Assembly: GCA_024278255.1 (NCBI GenBank)
Contig: JAJRTP010000088.1
Location: 1 to 9,788 of the forward strand
Length of the DNA stretch: 9,788 bases
Origin: Chloroflexota bacterium
GTDB lineage: Bacteria; Chloroflexota; Anaerolineae; Promineifilales; Promineifilaceae
Reading direction: 5' to 3'
A program made the position numbers and the translations under genes. Each line of letters starts with the position of its first letter. Position 1 is the first letter of the stretch. This document shows, piece by piece, positions 6,828 to 9,788 of the stretch. Under the pieces are notes generated by a model. The model was not told where the DNA came from and searched no databases. It saw only the letters and a list, made by a program, of their open reading frames with translations.

Positions 6828-7238
6828 CTAACGCTTGGTATAAGTCGGAGCCTTACGCGCCCGTTTCAAACCAGGTTTCTTACGTTCCTTAATCCGCGGG
6901 TCGCGGGTCATATGACCATTCGTCCGGAGCGTACCACGCAATTCCTCATCATATTTCACCAAAGCGCGAGCTATACCCAGCCGCACAGCGCTCGTTTGCC
7001 CGGTAATACCGCCGCCCTGAATATGAACACTTACATCCACTTTGCCCAACAACTCAGCATCCACCAGAGGGCCGGTCAAAATCTGGTAATCTCCATAACG
7101 CGGGAAAAACTCCATCACATCCTTGCCATTGACCGTGAAGCTGCCTTCCGGCTCATCAAAATAAATACGCACCCGCGCCGAAGCCCGTTTACGCCGGCCA
7201 ATTCCCTCAAAGTATTGTTTCATTTCAGATTCAGACAT
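6828..7238 (-). CDS. rpsI: 30S ribosomal protein S9
   Basis: A 136-residue S9 of normal length, part of the small ribosomal subunit head. It has the family N-terminal core YFEGIGRRKRASARVRI, the central region with VHIQGGGITGQTSAVRLGIARALV, and the basic tail ending in RKAPTYTKR, whose last residues reach the P-site tRNA in known ribosomes. The start is the ATG at 7238, preceded by AGGAG that overlaps the rplM stop codon (spacing 7 nt). The gene is 10 nt downstream of rplM, the usual rplM-rpsI pair, and is followed by the operon terminator. Confidence 0.98.
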   Translation of the reverse strand: MSESEMKQYFEGIGRRKRASARVRIYFDEPEGSFTVNGKDVMEFFPRYGDYQILTGPLVDAELLGKVDVSVHIQGGGITGQTSAVRLGIARALVKYDEELRGTLRTNGHMTRDPRIKERKKPGLKRARKAPTYTKR

Positions 7239-7248
7239 CTACAATCTC

Positions 7249-7677
7249 CTATAATTCCAACGGGACAGGCTGCTGTGCCTCATGCGGATGTTCCGTTCCG
7301 GCATATACCTTCAATTTTTTGAACATCTTACGGCCCAATTTATTTTTAGGCAGCATCCCTTTCACAGCTAATTCTACCGGGCGGGTTGGGAAGCGGATTA
7401 ACTGGTTCCGCAAGCTGATCTCCTTCAATCCACCAGGATAACCGGAATGCCGATAATAAATTTTCTTGTCCAGTTTTTGTCCGGTCACCCGAATCTTATC
7501 GGCGTTAATCACAACAACATAATCGCCACAATCCACAGAGGGACTAAACCCGGGTTTATGCTTGCCTCGCAAAATGGTCGCCACCTGAGTAGACAAGCGT
7601 CCTAACGTTTGTCCTTCTGCATCTACCAGATACCAGGCTCTGTCTACATCAGCCGGTTTTGTAATTTCGGTCTTCAT
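7249..7677 (-). CDS. rplM: 50S ribosomal protein L13
   Basis: A 142-residue L13, the same length as the E. coli protein. Recognisable segments are the N-terminal AWYLVDAEGQTLGRLST, GKHKPGFSPSVDCGDYVVVINA, YYRHSGYPGGLKEI, AVKGMLPKNKLGRKM and the end VYAGTEHPHEAQQP. I chose the ATG at 7677 because it gives the family N-terminus and has GGAG 8 nt upstream; an in-frame ATG at 7698 would add seven residues and overlap truA. In E. coli, L13 controls translation of its own rplM-rpsI message. A perfect hairpin sits 7 nt before this ribosome binding site, which makes similar control here plausible but unproven. Confidence 0.98.
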   Translation of the reverse strand: MKTEITKPADVDRAWYLVDAEGQTLGRLSTQVATILRGKHKPGFSPSVDCGDYVVVINADKIRVTGQKLDKKIYYRHSGYPGGLKEISLRNQLIRFPTRPVELAVKGMLPKNKLGRKMFKKLKVYAGTEHPHEAQQPVPLEL

Positions 7678-7690
7678 ACCGCATTCTCCA

Positions 7691-8470
7691 TCATTCATTT
7701 TCCCGGAAACTTGGAGTTTCCGGGAAAATCATATCTTCGTATTCTACTGAGGTCAAAAAAAGCCCTTGTGGCGGCGCAGTCGGGCCGGATTGTGCCCGAT
7801 CCCGTGCCTGTAAAGCGGCCACAAACTGCTTCACTGACCAGGTACCATCTCCTACTCGTTTCAAACTACCCACCACGCTGCGTACCATCCGAAACAAAAA
7901 AGCATTTGCCTGGATGTGAAAGACCAGAAACTCGTCTCGCCGTTCCCAATAGGCTGCCAGCACCTCTCGCACACAACTTACACCCTGGGGCGGTGTGCCA
8001 AACGTGGCAAAATCCTGCCTGCCTACCAAAGATTGAGCAGCTTCATCCATCAAATCCAAATCTAAAGCCTTGGGAACGTGCCAGCTATACAGCCGGTACA
8101 TGGGGCTGCGTACAGACGCATTATAAATCCGGTACTCATATACCCTGCTGCGCGCATCAAAGCGGGGATGAAAGGAAGATGTTACCTTTTTCAGTTGTAA
8201 AATTGCTATATCTTGTGCCAGATTGACATTTATAGCCCGCTGTAAACTCTCTACTTCGTGCTGCCAATCTATGGAAAAACTAATAACTTGTCCCAGTGCA
8301 TGAACGCCGCTGTCTGTACGGCCGGCGCCAGTAACAACGATGGCTTCTTTGGCTAACCCGGTTAACGCTCGTTCAATCTCGCCCTGAATGGTGGACTGGC
8401 CTTCTCGTTGACGTTGAAAGCCATAATAAGCCGTCCCATCATAAGCAATGAGCGCCGCAAATCGAGTCAA
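7691..8470 (-). CDS. truA: tRNA pseudouridine synthase A
   Basis: A 259-residue TruA, which converts uridines 38-40 of the tRNA anticodon stem-loop to pseudouridine. The N-terminal FAALIAYDGTAYYGFQRQ and the catalytic motif GAGRTDSGVHALGQV are clear; the catalytic Asp is residue 53 from the chosen start. The C-terminal half has the usual HVPKALD, SLVGRQDFATFGTPPQG and ANAFLFRMVRSVVGSL segments. I chose the TTG at 8470 because AGGAG (8475-8479) precedes it by 4 nt and it starts just after the rplQ stop. An in-frame TTG at 8488 overlaps rplQ and has no ribosome binding site. It is translationally linked with rplQ and sits in the ribosomal operon, as in many bacteria. The 3' end contains a perfect hairpin. 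Confidence 0.96.
   Translation of the reverse strand: MTRFAALIAYDGTAYYGFQRQREGQSTIQGEIERALTGLAKEAIVVTGAGRTDSGVHALGQVISFSIDWQHEVESLQRAINVNLAQDIAILQLKKVTSSFHPRFDARSRVYEYRIYNASVRSPMYRLYSWHVPKALDLDLMDEAAQSLVGRQDFATFGTPPQGVSCVREVLAAYWERRDEFLVFHIQANAFLFRMVRSVVGSLKRVGDGTWSVKQFVAALQARDRAQSGPTAPPQGLFLTSVEYEDMIFPETPSFRENE
7697..7729 (-). promoter_or_regulatory. Perfect 15-bp hairpin at the end of truA, just before rplM
   Basis: ATTTTCCCGGAAACT (7697-7711) and AGTTTCCGGGAAAAT (7715-7729) are exact reverse complements with a 3-base loop. In the minus-strand RNA it encodes truA residues near IFPETPSFREN and ends 7 nt before the rplM ribosome binding site. No T tract follows on either strand, so it is not a standard intrinsic terminator. 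It may control rplM translation or be an RNA processing site. Confidence 0.75.
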
Positions 8471-8471
8471 A

Positions 8472-8903
8472 CTACTCCTCGTCGTCAACCAATATCAGCA
8501 TAGCCATATCGGCATTATCACCGGATCGCTTGCCGATTTTCACCATACGAGTATACCCGCCGGGCCGATTCTCATACCGGGGAGCCACTTCATCAAACAA
8601 TTTCTGCACAACGTCTATTTCTTCCACATTGCCCAAGTCATCGGTTAATGTCCGATAGCGGGCCACACGAGCCGCAGCCAGACGCCGGGCATGTACTTCG
8701 TCGGCCGGATTAACAGCGCCTTTGGCAATACCGCGCTTGGCCAATGTAATAATTTTTTCGGCTTGCGGCCGAATCATACGCGCTTTTGCTTCCGTCGTAA
8801 AAATTTGTTCGTGACAAATCAGATCGGCAATCATGTTTTTACGCAGTGCCTTGCGATGGCTTGTGTCACGACCAAGTTTACGACCTTTCATTCTATGTCG
8901 CAT
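8472..8903 (-). CDS. rplQ: 50S ribosomal protein L17
   Basis: A 143-residue L17, a protein near the peptide exit tunnel of the large subunit. It has the family opening MRHRMKGRKLGRDTSHRKALRKNM, then IFTTEAKARMIRPQAEKIITLAKRG, KLFDEVAPRYENRPGGYTRMVKIGKRSGDNADMAMLILV and a short acidic end. The start ATG at 8903 follows GAGGAAAG at a normal distance. It is a little longer than the E. coli protein (127 residues), mostly through a middle insertion. It lies 73 bp after rpoA, the usual partner. Confidence 0.98.
   Translation of the reverse strand: MRHRMKGRKLGRDTSHRKALRKNMIADLICHEQIFTTEAKARMIRPQAEKIITLAKRGIAKGAVNPADEVHARRLAAARVARYRTLTDDLGNVEEIDVVQKLFDEVAPRYENRPGGYTRMVKIGKRSGDNADMAMLILVDDEE
8475..8479 (-). 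promoter_or_regulatory. Ribosome binding site of truA, inside the end of rplQ
   Basis: AGGAG on the minus strand covers the last rplQ codons and runs into its TAG stop. It lies 4 nt before the TTG at 8470, which supports that start over the TTG at 8488 and suggests translational coupling of the two genes. Confidence 0.6.
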
Positions 8904-8925
8904 TTTTCTTTCCTCACCCTAAACC

Positions 8926-8977
8926 GTTTGTAGTAACCGCTTAAGCGGTTTATACAACTGAAATCGCACCTACAAAC
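8926..8977. repeat. 16-bp palindrome inside an 8-bp inverted repeat between rpoA and rplQ
   Basis: AACCGCTTAAGCGGTT (8935-8950) is a perfect palindrome. It is enclosed by GTTTGTAG (8926-8933) and CTACAAAC (8970-8977), exact reverse complements. In RNA the inner part can form a 6-bp stem with a UUAA loop. No T tract follows, so it is not a clear terminator. AAACCG at 8946-8951 (minus strand) could instead pair with CGGTTT at 8921-8926, an alternative fold near the rplQ ribosome binding site. Confidence 0.7.
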
Positions 8978-9183
8978 TAGCTATTCGTCACTTCCTCGCT
9001 TTCGTCTTGCAAAAATCCCTTGACCCGCAGTTGGGTTTTTAATTCATCCAGAGATTTTTCACCGAAGTTGCGAATAGCCAGCATCGTTTCTTCGCCGCGT
9101 TCTAACATATCCAGCATTTCACCCACTTTGGTGATACCGGTACGTTTCAGCGAATTGAAAACGCGCACGCTCAAATCAAGCTG
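8977..9183 (-). CDS. rpoA: RNA polymerase alpha C-terminal domain, cut off from the rest of rpoA by an in-frame TAA
   Basis: In the same frame as the alpha N-terminal domain but after a TAA at 9184-9186. From the TAA onward the frame reads QLDLSVRVFNSLKRTGIT and continues through the two helix-hairpin-helix-like segments to TKVGEMLDML and RNFGEKSLDELKTQL, ending with TAG. The Arg in LSVRVFNSLK corresponds to E. coli Arg265, which contacts UP-element DNA. The domain is full length and not decayed. If translated separately, the first usable start is TTG at 9174 (65 residues) or GTG at 9168, and neither has a ribosome binding site; re-initiation after the TAA or stop read-through would be needed. 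It could also be a base-call or assembly error (GAA to TAA). Confidence 0.85.
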   Translation of the reverse strand, partial: QLDLSVRVFNSLKRTGITKVGEMLDMLERGEETMLAIRNFGEKSLDELKTQLRVKGFLQDESEEVTNS

Positions 9184-9788
9184 TTAGATGGGCGTGTCGT
9201 AAATCTCGTTGGGGATAGTCCCTTCTTCCTCTTCCTCTTCTTCAACAGGCAGGAAGGTTTCTTCACTGACGCCAGCAATGGGACGCAAGTATTGGGCCAT
9301 AATCTGAGCGGATTGGGCCAACGCCTCTTCCGGTTTGATGGTGCCGTCTGTCCAGATTTGCATAACGACCCGGTCGTAATCTGCATTCTGACCGACGCGG
9401 GTTTTTTGCACTTCGTAGCCTACCCGGCGAATGGGGCTGAAGATGGCATCTACCGGCAGTTCACCGATAGGCAGCCGTCCCCTTTCTTCGGCCGGAGAAT
9501 AACCGCGTCCTGTTTCGGCCGTCATCTCAATTTCCAGAAAAGCGTCGTCAGAGTCCACGGTAAACAGGTACAAGTCAGGGTTCTCGATTTCTACTTCTGG
9601 CGGAACCTGAATGTCAGCGGCCGTTACTGTGCCAGCACCATGTACTTCCAGACGCAGCCGGGCGGTGTCGGTCTCATACAATTTCAAACGGATTTGTTTG
9701 ATGTGCAAAATGAGCTGCATCATATCTTCACGAACGTGTTCTATGGCCGAGAATTCGTGAGATACATCCGTTACCCGAATGGACGTAA
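9184..9788 (-). CDS. rpoA: RNA polymerase alpha subunit, N-terminal domain, 5' end missing
   Basis: Assembly platform of RNA polymerase. The frame is open to the right edge, so the first ~25 residues are outside the window. Visible residues begin TSIRVTDVSHEFSAIEHVRED and run on through ILHIKQIRLKL, PPEVEIENPDLYL, the RGRLPIGELPVDAIFSPIRRVGYEV segment, and VGQNADYDRVVMQIWTDGTIKPEEAL, all typical of the dimerisation and beta-contacting domain. The ATG pair near 9723 is internal and not the start. The chain then has a run of seven Glu, the interdomain linker and EIYDTPI, and stops at TAA (9184-9186), at the position matching E. coli residue 258. The expected codon there is Glu (GAA), one base from TAA. 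Gene order with rplQ downstream is standard. Confidence 0.95.
   Translation of the reverse strand, partial: TSIRVTDVSHEFSAIEHVREDMMQLILHIKQIRLKLYETDTARLRLEVHGAGTVTAADIQVPPEVEIENPDLYLFTVDSDDAFLEIEMTAETGRGYSPAEERGRLPIGELPVDAIFSPIRRVGYEVQKTRVGQNADYDRVVMQIWTDGTIKPEEALAQSAQIMAQYLRPIAGVSEETFLPVEEEEEEEGTIPNEIYDTPI

Noticed and set aside
7677..7698. Longer rplM start at 7698
   Set aside because: It adds seven residues outside the family N-terminus and lacks a well-placed ribosome binding site; 7677 has GGAG at 8 nt.
9184..9186. A frameshift as the cause of the rpoA split
   Set aside because: The two parts are in the same frame on either side of the TAA, so only a substitution, not an insertion or deletion, is needed.

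Overview
The window looks like a piece of a bacterial chromosome with about 55% GC. It is probably from the phylum Chloroflexota (Anaerolineae or Ardenticatenia-like). This is an inference from three things: the gene order rpoA-rplQ-truA-rplM-rpsI followed by a YabN-type MazG gene; membrane proteins with long Pro/Thr linkers ending in LysM or SH3b domains; and a LysM domain framed by two cysteines. The taxonomy was not tested by any search. No tRNA, rRNA, CRISPR array or insertion sequence is visible.

Layout. On the plus strand, 1-1531 is the 3' part of an ABC exporter half-transporter whose start lies off the left edge. Everything else is on the minus strand, read from right to left: rpoA (its start is off the right edge), rplQ, truA, rplM, rpsI, an intrinsic terminator, a tetrapyrrole-methylase/MazG fusion gene, a small membrane protein with an SH3b domain, and a large membrane Ser/Thr kinase with a LysM domain. 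The exporter and kinase genes converge with 3 bp between their stop codons.

The right third (6828-9788) is a transcription and translation operon: RNA polymerase alpha, three ribosomal proteins and tRNA pseudouridine synthase A, tightly packed and closed by a terminator at 6731-6762. The middle gene, mazG, is a nucleotide-pool house-cleaning enzyme. The left part of the minus strand codes for envelope-associated proteins: an SH3b protein with its own extended -10 promoter, and a kinase that pairs a canonical catalytic domain with a second, fully degenerate kinase domain inside the cell and a LysM domain outside.

The main unusual observations are these. (1) rpoA is interrupted by an in-frame TAA at 9184-9186, exactly between the alpha N-terminal and C-terminal domains. 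(2) The palindromic octamer ACGGCCGT occurs 15 times in the first 6.7 kb, where about 0.15 would be expected by chance, and never in the ribosomal cluster. It resembles a highly iterated palindrome. (3) A perfect 15-bp stem with a 3-nt loop lies inside the end of truA, just before the rplM ribosome binding site. (4) The kinase has a tandem pseudokinase domain. (5) The gap upstream of the kinase holds nested inverted repeats. (6) The rpoA-rplQ gap holds a 16-bp perfect palindrome inside a second inverted repeat.
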